Shown here piece after piece: positions 8,671 to 16,562 of a DNA stretch of 42,610 nt. Below the pieces are notes generated by a model that did no database searches, was not told the origin of the DNA, and saw only the letters and a list, made by a program, of their open reading frames with translations. Position 1 is the stretch's first letter, and the number at the start of each line of letters is the position of its first letter. Position numbers and translations under genes: made by a program. Source of the DNA: JAJDIA01 sp031555145 (lineage in GTDB: Bacteria; Bacteroidota; Bacteroidia; Bacteroidales; Tannerellaceae); NCBI GenBank assembly GCA_031555145.1, contig JAVBUR010000024.1:1-42610 (forward strand), in the 5' to 3' direction.

Positions 8671-9290
8671 CTTCCTTTGTTTCGCTTTTTATTGTTATTG
8701 TTACTTCCTCCCTGCGAAGGAGCGGCAGCATTACGCGCCAGGATCTCGCGGCTCTCGGTCAGTTTCAGTTCGCCTTCGTTGAAGACGATCCGTCCTTCCG
8801 ACAACTCGTCGAGGTCTTTGAATATCTTGCGATCGTCTACCGAATCCTTGTTCCAGATCAGGTACGACTTCTTCATATGATTTGCCAGCATCTTCACCAG
8901 CACATCCTTTTCTTTGCTCGCTTCCATCTCGCTAGCCTTATGAACCAACAGTTCCATGGTGCGGCCGTAGTGACGGAAGCGCATCCGGTGGATACCATAA
9001 GGAACGCGCGGCGGACGCGAGTGGAGGTCTTCCTTCTTAACAATCTCATACGGATAGTCAATGTCCAGCTTGAAATCGGCCATAATCGCCAGGTGATCCC
9101 AGAGGATATGTTTGAAGTCGTTCACATCGCGCAGGTGGGGGAACATGTTTCCCATAATATTGATAATGGTATTGGCGCAGCGCTTCCGTTCTTCCCGATC
9201 TTCGATCGTCAGGCAGTGGTCCACCATATTCTGGATGTTGCGCCCGTATTCCGGGAGTGCCAGTCGTTTTTCTTCCGTATTGTATTTCAT
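8667..9290 (-). CDS. DUF4290 family protein
   Basis: This 207-residue cytoplasmic protein of unknown function is recognised as DUF4290, a Bacteroidetes family typically found directly before murA. The body is mainly helical and rich in charged and aromatic residues. There is no signal peptide or membrane segment. The tail (from about 190) is low-complexity, with GGSNNNNKKRNKGR at the end, and is probably disordered and basic. It is the first gene of the DUF4290-murA-rimM-M23-dxr-rseP operon. A -7-like box lies upstream at 9313-9320. Confidence 0.85.
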   Translation of the reverse strand: MKYNTEEKRLALPEYGRNIQNMVDHCLTIEDREERKRCANTIINIMGNMFPHLRDVNDFKHILWDHLAIMADFKLDIDYPYEIVKKEDLHSRPPRVPYGIHRMRFRHYGRTMELLVHKASEMEASKEKDVLVKMLANHMKKSYLIWNKDSVDDRKIFKDLDELSEGRIVFNEGELKLTESREILARNAAAPSQGGSNNNNKKRNKGR

Positions 9291-9312
9291 CCTATTAAAA
9301 ATGTTTAGCTGG

Positions 9313-9320
9313 CAAATTTA
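9313..9320 (-). promoter_or_regulatory. Possible -7 element of the DUF4290-murA operon
   Basis: On the minus strand TAAATTTG fits TAnnTTTG and lies about 23 bases before the DUF4290 start. A convincing -33 TTTG at 19-21 bases is not seen. The divergent dcu promoter lies about 30 bases away in the same 126-base gap. Confidence 0.4.
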
Positions 9321-9351
9321 CTTATTATAATTTGATAACCTCGAAAGCCGG

Positions 9352-9380
9352 TTGCTAAAAAATAAAAAACCGTACATTTG
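9352..9380 (+). promoter_or_regulatory. Promoter of the Dcu transporter gene
   Basis: TTG at 9352-9354, 18 bases, then TACATTTG at 9373-9380 fits the Bacteroidetes primary sigma pattern. The start codon follows 36 bases later. Confidence 0.6.
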
Positions 9381-9416
9381 TAGCCGCTTTCAACAAAATA
9401 ACACAAAGAATACAAT

Positions 9417-10724
9417 ATGCTCCTGCAATTAGCCATCGTTCTTATCGCCATTATTATCGGCGCCCGCCTCGGCGGTATCGGGCTGGGTGTATTGGGAGGC
9501 GCCGGTCTGGCGGTTCTCACATTCGGCTTCGGGCTACAACCTACTTCTCCTCCTATAGACGTGATGTTGATGATTGTCGCTGTGATTTCCGCCGCCGGTT
9601 GTATGCAGGCAGCAGGTGGATTAGACCTGATGGTGAAATGGGCCGAACACCTCCTGCGCCGCCATCCGCAACAGGTGACGATCCTCAGCCCTATCGTCAC
9701 CTATCTGTTTACGCTGGTTGCCGGTACAGGGCATGTGGCATATTCCGTCCTGCCGGTCATTGCTGAAGTGGCAACGGAGACGAAGATACGCCCCGAACGC
9801 CCGCTGGGTATTGCCGTCATTGCCTCCCAGCAGGCCATTACTGCCAGCCCGGTTTCAGCCGCCACGGTCGTATTACTGAGTCTGCTCTCCGGATATGATA
9901 TTTCCCTGCTCCAGATATTGATGATCACCATACCGGCCACCTTCCTCGGCGTGATGGCCGGTGCGCTCTACTCCCTGCGTGTGGGCAAGGAACTGGACCA
10001 TGATCCCGAATTTCAACGCCGGCTCGCTTCGGGCGAATTCGACACCCGCAAGTACGAATTGCAGGATGTGAAGAGCCGGAAGAAAGCGACACTATCGGTC
10101 ATTATCTTCTTACTCGCAACCATAGCGATTATCTGCTTCGGTTCAATGAAGTCGCTTCGCCCCTCTTTCGGGATAGATGGAGAAATACGGTATATGGAGA
10201 TGTCGCACATCATTGAGATTATCATGCTGTCGGCAGCCGCCCTGATCTTGCTGATGACCCGCACCGACGGGCTGAAAGCCGTACAGGGCTCTGTCTTCCC
10301 CGCTGGCATGCAGGCGGTGGTGGCTATCTTTGGTATTGCATGGATGGGAGATACCTTTATCGCCGGCAATATGGCTGAACTGAAGGCTTCCATCGAACAG
10401 GTAGTGACCGACATGCCCTGGCTGTTCGGGCTTGCCCTCTTCGCCATGTCCATCCTTCTCTACAGCCAGGCAGCTACCGTCCGGGCATTGATGCCGTTGG
10501 GCATTGCCCTGGGGATCTCTCCCGCGATGCTGATCGCTCTCTTTCCGGCCGTCAACGGTTATTTCTTCATCCCAAACTACCCCACGGTAGTGGCCGCCAT
10601 CAACTTCGACCGAACCGGCACCACCGGCATCGGCAAATATGTCCTCAACCACTCCTTCATGATGCCTGGCCTCATCGCCACCGTTGTCTCCATCGGCATC
10701 GGCCTGTTGCTGATACAGCTATAG
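9417..10724 (+). CDS. dcuB: Anaerobic C4-dicarboxylate transporter, DcuA/DcuB type
   Basis: This 435-residue inner-membrane protein belongs to the Dcu family, which exchanges fumarate, malate or aspartate for succinate during anaerobic growth. About ten or more hydrophobic segments span the length. The family signature is visible in GCMQAAGGLDLMVKWAE and in LVAGTGHVAYSVLPVI. Length equals E. coli DcuA/DcuB (433-446). The specific dcuB name rather than dcuA is a guess. For a succinate-producing gut anaerobe, succinate export linked to fumarate respiration is the expected role; this is inferred. The gene has its own promoter at 9352-9380 and ends 1 base before the stop of the convergent beta-propeller gene. 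Confidence 0.92.
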   Translation: MLLQLAIVLIAIIIGARLGGIGLGVLGGAGLAVLTFGFGLQPTSPPIDVMLMIVAVISAAGCMQAAGGLDLMVKWAEHLLRRHPQQVTILSPIVTYLFTLVAGTGHVAYSVLPVIAEVATETKIRPERPLGIAVIASQQAITASPVSAATVVLLSLLSGYDISLLQILMITIPATFLGVMAGALYSLRVGKELDHDPEFQRRLASGEFDTRKYELQDVKSRKKATLSVIIFLLATIAIICFGSMKSLRPSFGIDGEIRYMEMSHIIEIIMLSAAALILLMTRTDGLKAVQGSVFPAGMQAVVAIFGIAWMGDTFIAGNMAELKASIEQVVTDMPWLFGLALFAMSILLYSQAATVRALMPLGIALGISPAMLIALFPAVNGYFFIPNYPTVVAAINFDRTGTTGIGKYVLNHSFMMPGLIATVVSIGIGLLLIQL

Positions 10725-10725
10725 G

Positions 10726-11964
10726 TTATTTAAATTTCAGCAGGACATAGACTGCATTTACGCTGTTCTTGTCCATGGAAGAGGCGAAGTCTTGCAGAGG
10801 GCCGGTGAGCCGGTTGTTGGCGTGGGCTTTGCGGACTTCGTCCGCGGAAAGGATAAGGAGGCCTTCATCGGCATGCTGCATACGATTGACCAGGCGAGTG
10901 GTGATTGCCACCGGCTTTGTCTTATAATCGTCGAAAATCACTTTTTGAGTGTAGATAGCGCCATCTGTCTTATCACGGAGAAGCTGGGTAGCAGGATAAC
11001 GCCCGTTGGCTAACTTGACGGTGATCAGCTCAATAAACTGGTATTGCGCCGTTTCGAGAAATGAATTGATGTAAACAACCGGTTCCAATGCAGCCATGGA
11101 TGGTGTCTGGACCATCACAGGCTTCAACACACGGCTACTGTCGCTGCGGTACAAAGTATCTGTTTCCACATCCCGGAGCAGTAAACCGTCAGGCGTATTC
11201 ACGATATGATCGACCCGGCCGGAAATCACGGCCCCAGTCAGTTCGCCATCTATTTCCAGTTCCTGGCTCAGATCGACATCATGATCATGAGGCAACGTGG
11301 CATTCCCCAAGAGACTTCCGTCTTCCCTTGACAGGTAGAGGAAGAGTTCGCCGCTGTCTTCCGTCAGTTTTTTCGTATCAGCTGACAGGCCTTCCATCCG
11401 GTCGAACAAGGCGGCTACACGTTTCATCTGCACGGCATTGTCAAAAAGCAGCAGTACATCTTCGCCCGACAGGAACATTTCGGATATTTCCGTCCCGGCA
11501 GGCAACGACAGTGTCCGCTTATAGGCACCGGAAGCACTCATCACTTCGATCCGGTTGTTGATCAGGGCGAAAAACTCATCTTTCGAATCATCATAGCAGG
11601 CGGCCACAATCATCAAATACGGATTGTCACCACGCATCCACCGGTCCCACTCGAACTTCGACTTCGGCTGACCGTCTTTTGAAAAAAACAAGATTTCATT
11701 ATACTCCGGATCGACACAAATAATGGTGTGTTCCGTCACACATAGCGGGTCACCTCCAAACCGATATTCCTCATCTTCGTCACCCAGACGAAAATAGGTC
11801 ACATCAGCAATGTCGGACAACAGGATTTCTTTTTCGGGATATGCTTGTGTTACATCAAGCACAACAAGAGCATCGGCATCTGATACAACCGGCGACTCTC
11901 CTGCCTTACACCCTAACAACGATAGCAAAACAATAGGGGCTAATAATCTCATTTTCATACACAT
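10726..11964 (-). CDS. Six-bladed beta-propeller lipoprotein
   Basis: This 412-residue protein starts with a lipoprotein signal (LLSLLGC, Cys19). The body is beta-rich and repeats strand patterns such as FGGDPLCVTEHTIICVDPEYNEILFFSKDG, typical of the Bacteroidetes 6-bladed beta-propeller family (formerly DUF4934-type). Such proteins are common in gut Bacteroidales; their ligands are mostly unknown. I see no catalytic motif. Three Met codons lie in the first five residues (11964, 11958, 11952), so the exact start is open. It converges on the Dcu gene with a 1-base gap. Its promoter region is shared with the divergent BlaI-type gene. Confidence 0.75.
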   Translation of the reverse strand: MCMKMRLLAPIVLLSLLGCKAGESPVVSDADALVVLDVTQAYPEKEILLSDIADVTYFRLGDEDEEYRFGGDPLCVTEHTIICVDPEYNEILFFSKDGQPKSKFEWDRWMRGDNPYLMIVAACYDDSKDEFFALINNRIEVMSASGAYKRTLSLPAGTEISEMFLSGEDVLLLFDNAVQMKRVAALFDRMEGLSADTKKLTEDSGELFLYLSREDGSLLGNATLPHDHDVDLSQELEIDGELTGAVISGRVDHIVNTPDGLLLRDVETDTLYRSDSSRVLKPVMVQTPSMAALEPVVYINSFLETAQYQFIELITVKLANGRYPATQLLRDKTDGAIYTQKVIFDDYKTKPVAITTRLVNRMQHADEGLLILSADEVRKAHANNRLTGPLQDFASSMDKNSVNAVYVLLKFK

Positions 11965-11993
11965 TGGCCAAAATTCAACAGGTAGTTACATTG

Positions 11994-12001
11994 CAAAGAT
12001 A
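11994..12001 (-). promoter_or_regulatory. Possible -7 element of the beta-propeller gene
   Basis: TATCTTTG on the minus strand fits TAnnTTTG, about 30 bases before the start. A TTTG lies 23 bases further upstream (12025-12028), a slightly long spacing. Confidence 0.4.
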
Positions 12002-12123
12002 TAATATTATTAATAAAACAGATACAAAATGATGATTATTTCCCTTTTCGACCACACACCGATATGTGAAGAAATCTTTACCAAATAGCCTAAATTGCAA
12101 ATAATTGCTAATTGCAGTTATCT

Positions 12124-12140
12124 AACTATTAGCTATAGTT
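12124..12140. promoter_or_regulatory. Candidate BlaI-type operator dyad
   Basis: AACTAT-TAGCT-ATAGTT has two perfect 6-bp arms. It overlaps the -33 element of the BlaI-M56 promoter, the place expected for an autorepressor. BlaI/MecI proteins bind dyads with TACA/TGTA-like cores; this one is only loosely similar. The related half TATAGTT recurs at 12155-12161, next to the -7 box. Confidence 0.4.
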
Positions 12141-12168
12141 GTTTTATCAATACTTATAGTTATGTTTG
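12139..12168 (+). promoter_or_regulatory. Promoter of the BlaI-M56 operon
   Basis: TTG at 12139-12141, 19 bases, then TATGTTTG at 12161-12168 matches the Bacteroidetes promoter pattern. The start at 12197 follows 28 bases later, which also supports that start over the upstream in-frame ATG at 12095. Confidence 0.6.
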
Positions 12169-12196
12169 TAGTGTCGCAATCAAAAACACGTCGAAA

Positions 12197-12556
12197 ATGA
12201 AGAAGTTAACTCCCAAAGAAGAAGAAATCCTTTCCTGTTTCTGGGAAAACGGACCGCTGTTCATCAAAGAACTACTTGAATTACAAACGGAGCCCAAGCC
12301 CCACTATAATACCCTGTCTACCATCGTCCGCGTACTGGAAGAAAAAGGGTATATCGGATACAAGGTATATGGTAATACCTACCAATACTATGCTCTGGTC
12401 ACTCAGGAAGCCTATCGCGAGAAATCACTGCACACGCTTGTACATAAATACTTCGACAATTCCTATACCCGCGTCGTCAGTACCCTCGTGGAAGAAGAGA
12501 AAATATCTGTGGAAGAACTTCAGGCACTGGTCGAACAGATCAGCCGGAATAAATAA
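12197..12556 (+). CDS. BlaI/MecI/CopY-family transcriptional repressor
   Basis: This 119-residue protein has the winged-helix of the BlaI family: it begins MKKLTPKEEEILSCFWENGP and continues through NTLSTIVRVLEEKGYI. The C-terminal third is a helical dimerisation region. Family members bind operator dyads as dimers and are cleaved when a partner M56 protease receives a signal. The M56 gene follows 5 bases after the stop, so the pair forms the classic two-gene switch. The start at 12197 gives the standard family length; an ATG at 12095 would add 34 unrelated residues and lie upstream of the promoter. No beta-lactamase gene is next to it, so the regulated target is unknown. Confidence 0.9.
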   Translation: MKKLTPKEEEILSCFWENGPLFIKELLELQTEPKPHYNTLSTIVRVLEEKGYIGYKVYGNTYQYYALVTQEAYREKSLHTLVHKYFDNSYTRVVSTLVEEEKISVEELQALVEQISRNK

Positions 12557-12561
12557 TAGCC

Positions 12562-14205
12562 ATGGCTACGTTCCTGCTCTATATTATCAAGTCGTCGTGT
12601 TGCCTGGTGTTGTTCTACCTGGGCTACAAGACACTGCTGAGCCACGAAAGCTGTTTCCGCTTCAACCGGAAAGTGCTGATCGGCGGAATGATCGTATGCA
12701 TGCTCCTCCCCCTGGCCAAACTGAAGACAGCCACCCCAGGCTTCATACACCAGCCTTTCATCGAACTGGAACGGATGATCAACCCCGAAGAGGCAGCATC
12801 CATTCCCCTACCCGACTTGATTACGGCAGATGTTCCGACAGATATGCCAACAGAAAAAACATTTTCTCCGTGGATCATCATCACCATCTACCTGACAGGT
12901 GGCATCCTGATGCTATTGTGGCTACTTCGTTCGTTCGCCAGCCTCTATCTGCTGATACACGGTAGCGCCCGGATACGTACCGGCGGTTATGTGCTTGTTG
13001 TTTTGGACCGCCCCACCCCACCTTTCAACTGGTGGAAATATATTATCCTGTCGGACACCGACTACCAATCACATCCCGACGAGATCATCGCGCATGAAGT
13101 GGCTCACTGCCGTCGGCGCCACTCGCTCGACCTGGCCTTTGTTGAATGCATCATCCTGTTTCACTGGTTCAACCCTGCTGCCTGGCTGTTGAAACGTGAA
13201 CTGCGTGACGTACACGAATACGAGGCCGATACCGAAGTGCTCAAAAGCGGCATCAATGCAACGAGATATCAATTATTATTAGTGAAAAAAGCTGTCGGCT
13301 CCAGCTCCTACACTCTTGCCAACAGCTTTAATCAAAGCAAACTTAAAAAAAGAATTACTATGATGTGTGTCAAAAAATCCAACAAATGGGCACGATGGAA
13401 ACTCGTGCTTCTAATTCCAGTGGCCGCCAGTACGCTCTATGCGTTTGCCCGACCGGACGTAAACCGGCAGTTCGAACAACTTATCCCCAGCGAAAGTACA
13501 ACAATTCCGCAGGATAACAAGCAAATCCCGCCCGAAATGACAAACAACGAGATGAACACTAAGATCCAGTCCCTGCCTGACAGCGAACGGATGAAATGGC
13601 TGCAAGCGAATAGCAACCCGGTCACACTCTTTGTCAACGCCAAGGCTGATATACTCTGCAATAACGACTATACCAGCCGGCAGCAATTGCTCGCGAAGCT
13701 ATCGGAAAGCCTGTGTGCCGACTACAAGAACACCAAGCCGGTCATCATCTATTGCCTCTACGACCGTGCTACGCCTGCCTTGGCTGTCGACAGCATCCGG
13801 CAAATCGCGATTGAGGCCGTGGAACGGAACGTCACCTTCATCAACTCCGTCAAACGGGATGTCTACATCGTGGAAGGTGATCCCCGTCAGTACGGTAACA
13901 GACAAAAGAGTAATGACACCGTCAGCCGGAAGGGCGACCCTGTCATTGTAGTCTTCTATGAAGGAAGCGAACCATCCACCTCGCTTGCCATATACGGTGA
14001 CAACACCATCCAGGTTAAGAGCTATATGGAGAAGAAAGGCCTTGAACACGTCACACTCGTAGAGATCAAAGCTCCCCCAAAAACGTCCATGGGCAAGATT
14101 GGAGATGTAAAGACTGCCATCCATCAACTGTTTGAAGAGAATGGGGTAGATACCACCAACATCCAATTCAAATACCGTATGCAGCAAACGATACCTGCCG
14201 GATAA
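12562..14205 (+). CDS. M56-family (BlaR1-type) membrane metallopeptidase
   Basis: This 547-residue protein has membrane segments at about 4-20, 37-52, 104-132 and 278-296. The zinc site HEVAH is at residues 178-182, with the downstream acidic motif HEYEAD at 218-223. These fit family M56, whose best-known members BlaR1 and MecR1 trigger cleavage of BlaI-type repressors. The periplasmic C-terminal part (about 297-547) is not a penicillin-binding domain. Its segment around 352-430 (PVTLFVNAKADIL, then KPVIIYCLYDRATP) recalls the periplasmic domain of ExbD. It forms an operon with the BlaI gene and ends at a strong terminator. Peptidase class is secure; the sensor comparison is by eye. Confidence 0.87.
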   Translation: MATFLLYIIKSSCCLVLFYLGYKTLLSHESCFRFNRKVLIGGMIVCMLLPLAKLKTATPGFIHQPFIELERMINPEEAASIPLPDLITADVPTDMPTEKTFSPWIIITIYLTGGILMLLWLLRSFASLYLLIHGSARIRTGGYVLVVLDRPTPPFNWWKYIILSDTDYQSHPDEIIAHEVAHCRRRHSLDLAFVECIILFHWFNPAAWLLKRELRDVHEYEADTEVLKSGINATRYQLLLVKKAVGSSSYTLANSFNQSKLKKRITMMCVKKSNKWARWKLVLLIPVAASTLYAFARPDVNRQFEQLIPSESTTIPQDNKQIPPEMTNNEMNTKIQSLPDSERMKWLQANSNPVTLFVNAKADILCNNDYTSRQQLLAKLSESLCADYKNTKPVIIYCLYDRATPALAVDSIRQIAIEAVERNVTFINSVKRDVYIVEGDPRQYGNRQKSNDTVSRKGDPVIVVFYEGSEPSTSLAIYGDNTIQVKSYMEKKGLEHVTLVEIKAPPKTSMGKIGDVKTAIHQLFEENGVDTTNIQFKYRMQQTIPAG

Positions 14206-14222
14206 ACTTACTATACAAAATA

Positions 14223-14257
14223 GAAAAGGGGTTGCCCACGTAGGACAACCCCTTTTC
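14223..14257 (+). terminator. Terminator of the BlaI-M56 operon
   Basis: A perfect 12-bp stem (GAAAAGGGGTTG with CAACCCCTTTTC) and 11-base loop lies 17 bases after the M56 stop. The stem ends in a run of T on the plus strand and A at its base, so it may also stop minus-strand transcription of the small gene at 14299. Confidence 0.8.
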
Positions 14258-14298
14258 ACTTATATTGATTTGCTTTTTCTTCAAGGGAAATGCAGTTC

Positions 14299-14457
14299 TC
14301 AATTAACTGCATCTGCGTTCAACTCATTCATCAACTGACGAATCTTGGCAAGTACCTGCTGGCTCTTGGCTCCATTGCCAACGGCCCTGTATTGGTTCGC
14401 CTGGTAACGCAACATGGATAAAGCCCGCAGGCTTTCTTCTTTTTCTCTCATAATCAT
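14299..14457 (-). CDS. Small uncharacterised 52-residue protein
   Basis: An open frame of 52 codons reads from ATG at 14457 (MIMREKEESL) to TGA at 14299; Met3 at 14451 is an alternative start. The product is highly charged, with about a dozen basic residues, and helix-prone throughout, with a regular leucine/alanine pattern and the segment QQVLAKIRQLMNEL near the end. It has no Cys, signal peptide or membrane segment. It is supported as a real gene by natural composition, by a -7 box (TATCTTTG) 83 bases upstream and by a terminator past its end. I recognise no family. It could be a small regulator or a partner-binding helix. Confidence 0.55.
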   Translation of the reverse strand: MIMREKEESLRALSMLRYQANQYRAVGNGAKSQQVLAKIRQLMNELNADAVN

Positions 14458-14539
14458 AACGTTATTAAGTTAAACTCCTCCCTCTGGAGAAAGTCATGTT
14501 AATACTAAACCTAACTACAATCTTTTTCTTTTGCTACTA

Positions 14540-14547
14540 CAAAGATA
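14540..14547 (-). promoter_or_regulatory. Possible -7 element of the small gene at 14299
   Basis: TATCTTTG on the minus strand fits TAnnTTTG. No clear -33 is visible; that place is taken by the dyad at 14564-14581. Confidence 0.4.
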
Positions 14548-14563
14548 ACATGATTTAGCGAGT

Positions 14564-14581
14564 ATATGTTGTAAAACATAT
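14564..14581. promoter_or_regulatory. Dyad upstream of the small gene
   Basis: ATATGTT, 4 bases, AACATAT forms 7-bp perfect arms. An overlapping dyad, TTGTAA / TTACAA, spans 14569-14586. The pair lies where a -33 element or operator for the minus-strand promoter would be. It is also AT-rich, so chance cannot be excluded. Confidence 0.3.
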
Positions 14582-14649
14582 TACAATTGCATTTGATTAG
14601 ATTTATTTAACATTTAAAGCGTTATTATCCGTATATGCCGGCCTGCAAA

Positions 14650-15426
14650 CTACAGCAATTCGAAATGTGTCAGGGCATTCCAAATGCCGTCGGCATCGAC
14701 GCTGTCGGTTACATAGTCGGCAGCCTGCTTCACTTCTTCCCCGGCATTGCCAAGCGCCACGCCGAGATGGACATGCCGGAGCATGCTGATGTCGTTACCC
14801 CCATCGCCAAAAGCCATTGTTTCGTTGAGGGAGATACCGAAGTGTTCGATCATCCGGTCGATTCCGACCTGTTTGCTGATGCCTTTGGGAATCACATCGG
14901 CGAAGAGCGGATACCAGCGTGTAGCGTCGCAATGCGGCATCTGCGCCATGATACTCCCTTCCTGTTCCTTCGTAAAAAAAGCGATCAATTGATACACGGG
15001 CGAGGTGAATGCCTCCCGCAGCGGTAATGTAGTGGAGATGGGAATACTCAGCATATTGAACACCTGATGCACATGCTCGTCGGCATAGTTGAAACACATC
15101 GCATCTTCCTGCACCATGGCGCAGGGAAAAGCCTCTACCGTTTCCTGATAGCGGATCATCGCTTCAATATCTGCCGAAGGTATGGGATACTTAAAAATAA
15201 CCTGGTCTCTGCCGGCATAACAAAACGAGCCATTGAGGGTGATGTAGCCGTCGAACTCCAGATCACCCAAGTTGGTGATCGCCTGCAACCGTCGGCCGGT
15301 TGCAATAAAAACCTTTACTCCTTTTTCACGCAAACGTCGGATCGCCTCCACCGTCGAATCGGGCACACGGTGGGTCTCAAAGCTCACCAGCGTCCCGTCA
15401 ATATCAAAAAATACTGCCTTTATCAT
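14650..15426 (-). CDS. HAD-superfamily phosphatase, Cof type
   Basis: This 258-residue protein belongs to the Cof/YidA branch (IIB) of HAD hydrolases. Motif I is FFDIDGTL at residues 6-13, with Asp8 as nucleophile and Asp10 as acid/base. Motif II is FIATGR, and motif III/IV is seen in the C-terminal FGDGGNDISML. The large cap domain between them is typical of enzymes that hydrolyse sugar phosphates, nucleotides or cofactors such as pyridoxal phosphate. The exact substrate cannot be read from the sequence. It stands alone, with a possible -7 box (TACCTTTG) at 15465-15472. Confidence 0.9.
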   Translation of the reverse strand: MIKAVFFDIDGTLVSFETHRVPDSTVEAIRRLREKGVKVFIATGRRLQAITNLGDLEFDGYITLNGSFCYAGRDQVIFKYPIPSADIEAMIRYQETVEAFPCAMVQEDAMCFNYADEHVHQVFNMLSIPISTTLPLREAFTSPVYQLIAFFTKEQEGSIMAQMPHCDATRWYPLFADVIPKGISKQVGIDRMIEHFGISLNETMAFGDGGNDISMLRHVHLGVALGNAGEEVKQAADYVTDSVDADGIWNALTHFELL

Positions 15427-15464
15427 CTTTTGCCTTTCATCCGGCCTATGCCGTAAAACTGCCG

Positions 15465-15472
15465 CAAAGGTA
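15465..15472 (-). promoter_or_regulatory. Possible -7 element of the HAD phosphatase gene
   Basis: TACCTTTG on the minus strand fits TAnnTTTG, about 39 bases before the start. The nearest TTTG upstream is only 15 bases away (15488-15491), which is short. Confidence 0.35.
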
Positions 15473-15520
15473 ACAAACCTTCCGCCACAAACCTATTCCC
15501 TGGAGATGAAATGCCTCCCA

Positions 15521-15554
15521 AAAAGAAGAGGATGCGTCGTCGACACATCCTCTT
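15521..15554 (-). terminator. Terminator after the low-complexity secreted protein gene
   Basis: A 9-bp stem (AAGAGGATG with CATCCTCTT) extends by three further pairs after one mismatch. On the minus strand it is followed by a T-rich run (CTTCTTTTT). It lies 24 bases past the stop at 15578. Confidence 0.75.
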
Positions 15555-15577
15555 TATTATTATAGCGGGAATTGAAG

Positions 15578-16396
15578 TTATCTGCGGCTTGTGCGAGGAG
15601 CGCTGCTTTTGTTGTCATTACCCTGGCTGTTGCTATTGCCGGAATCATTACTCTTGCCGTTACCATTACCAGGCTTGCTATTCTTATGCTGGTTGTCCTT
15701 ACTGTTCTTATTGTCCTTACTATGGCTCGGAGTTGACTTATTATTGCCGGGAGCAGGTTGGTTGCGCTGGGGTTCAGAACGGAGACGATCGTTGTTATTA
15801 TTACGCGGAGGGTTGGCTGGAGCCTTTCCGTAGTTGTGCGGAGCGTTTGCTGGCGGACGATTGTCGTAATGCGGGTTATTACGTGGAGGAGCCGGTTTAT
15901 TGTAGTGTCCCGGGGCATCCCAACGATAGTTGTGATAATCGCGCCCATCCCAGCGGAATGACCAGTAACGATCTTCGTAGCGGCGCCAATCGGTGTGGAT
16001 TTGATAACCATAGTAGCGTGGGTTTTCATACCAACCACGGTAGTCGTGGATCCGAACCGGCTCTTCACGGGTGAAGCGAATATAGAGGCCAAACTGTTCA
16101 GGCGAGAGGATACGTTGGATCTTATGGTCGCGGTCCATCCGAAGACTGTAGATGTTGCGGTAAGCTTTGTCCCAGTGTTTGTAATCCTTGCGAGCTTCCT
16201 TCTCGATCTTCTGACCATATTTGTGTACAATATTATGGTAGTCGCGTGCCTGGCGGTCGGTCATTCGCAAAGAGCGTTCCATCCATTCGCAATCGCGGCA
16301 GTGGGAATCGTTCCATCCGAACGAGATCCAGATCTGGCTATAAGCGGCCACACTGCAAACTAACATCATCAGGGTAATCATTCTAAATCGTTTCAT
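15578..16396 (-). CDS. Secreted protein with Spy-like helical part and Asn/Pro-rich tail
   Basis: With the start at 16396 (MKRFRMITLMML) this 272-residue protein has a signal peptide cut near AAYSQ. The next part, about residues 30-110, is a charged helical region with a CxxC (HCRDCEW) and ending ILSPEQFGLYIRF. It recalls the Spy/CpxP periplasmic helper proteins with their LTxxQ motifs. A Tyr/Arg/Trp-rich segment follows (about 110-170). The last hundred residues are low-complexity, rich in Asn, Pro, Lys and Ser, and almost surely disordered. Function is unknown; cell-wall or metal stress roles are guesses. A terminator follows. The longer open frame adds 17 hydrophobic residues that would spoil the signal peptide. 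Confidence 0.65.
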   Translation of the reverse strand: MKRFRMITLMMLVCSVAAYSQIWISFGWNDSHCRDCEWMERSLRMTDRQARDYHNIVHKYGQKIEKEARKDYKHWDKAYRNIYSLRMDRDHKIQRILSPEQFGLYIRFTREEPVRIHDYRGWYENPRYYGYQIHTDWRRYEDRYWSFRWDGRDYHNYRWDAPGHYNKPAPPRNNPHYDNRPPANAPHNYGKAPANPPRNNNNDRLRSEPQRNQPAPGNNKSTPSHSKDNKNSKDNQHKNSKPGNGNGKSNDSGNSNSQGNDNKSSAPRTSRR

Positions 16397-16562
16397 GGCT
16401 CTTCGTATTAAAAAGTGAATAACTAATAAGTATGCTTGTTTTAACATCTGACTGCAGCGGCAGAAGAAAGTTTAATGGACACTCCAGGCAACGGTGTAGT
16501 TTAACAAGTAGTAACAAATAACATAGAATTACTACCTGCTGACTGTTGACACACCCTCCTAT

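Noticed and set aside
12095..12196. Upstream start for the BlaI-type gene adding 34 residues
   Set aside because: It lies before the recognised promoter at 12139-12168, and the extension does not resemble the family.
12562..14205. Beta-lactam resistance operon
   Set aside because: No penicillin-binding sensor domain in the M56 protein and no beta-lactamase nearby.
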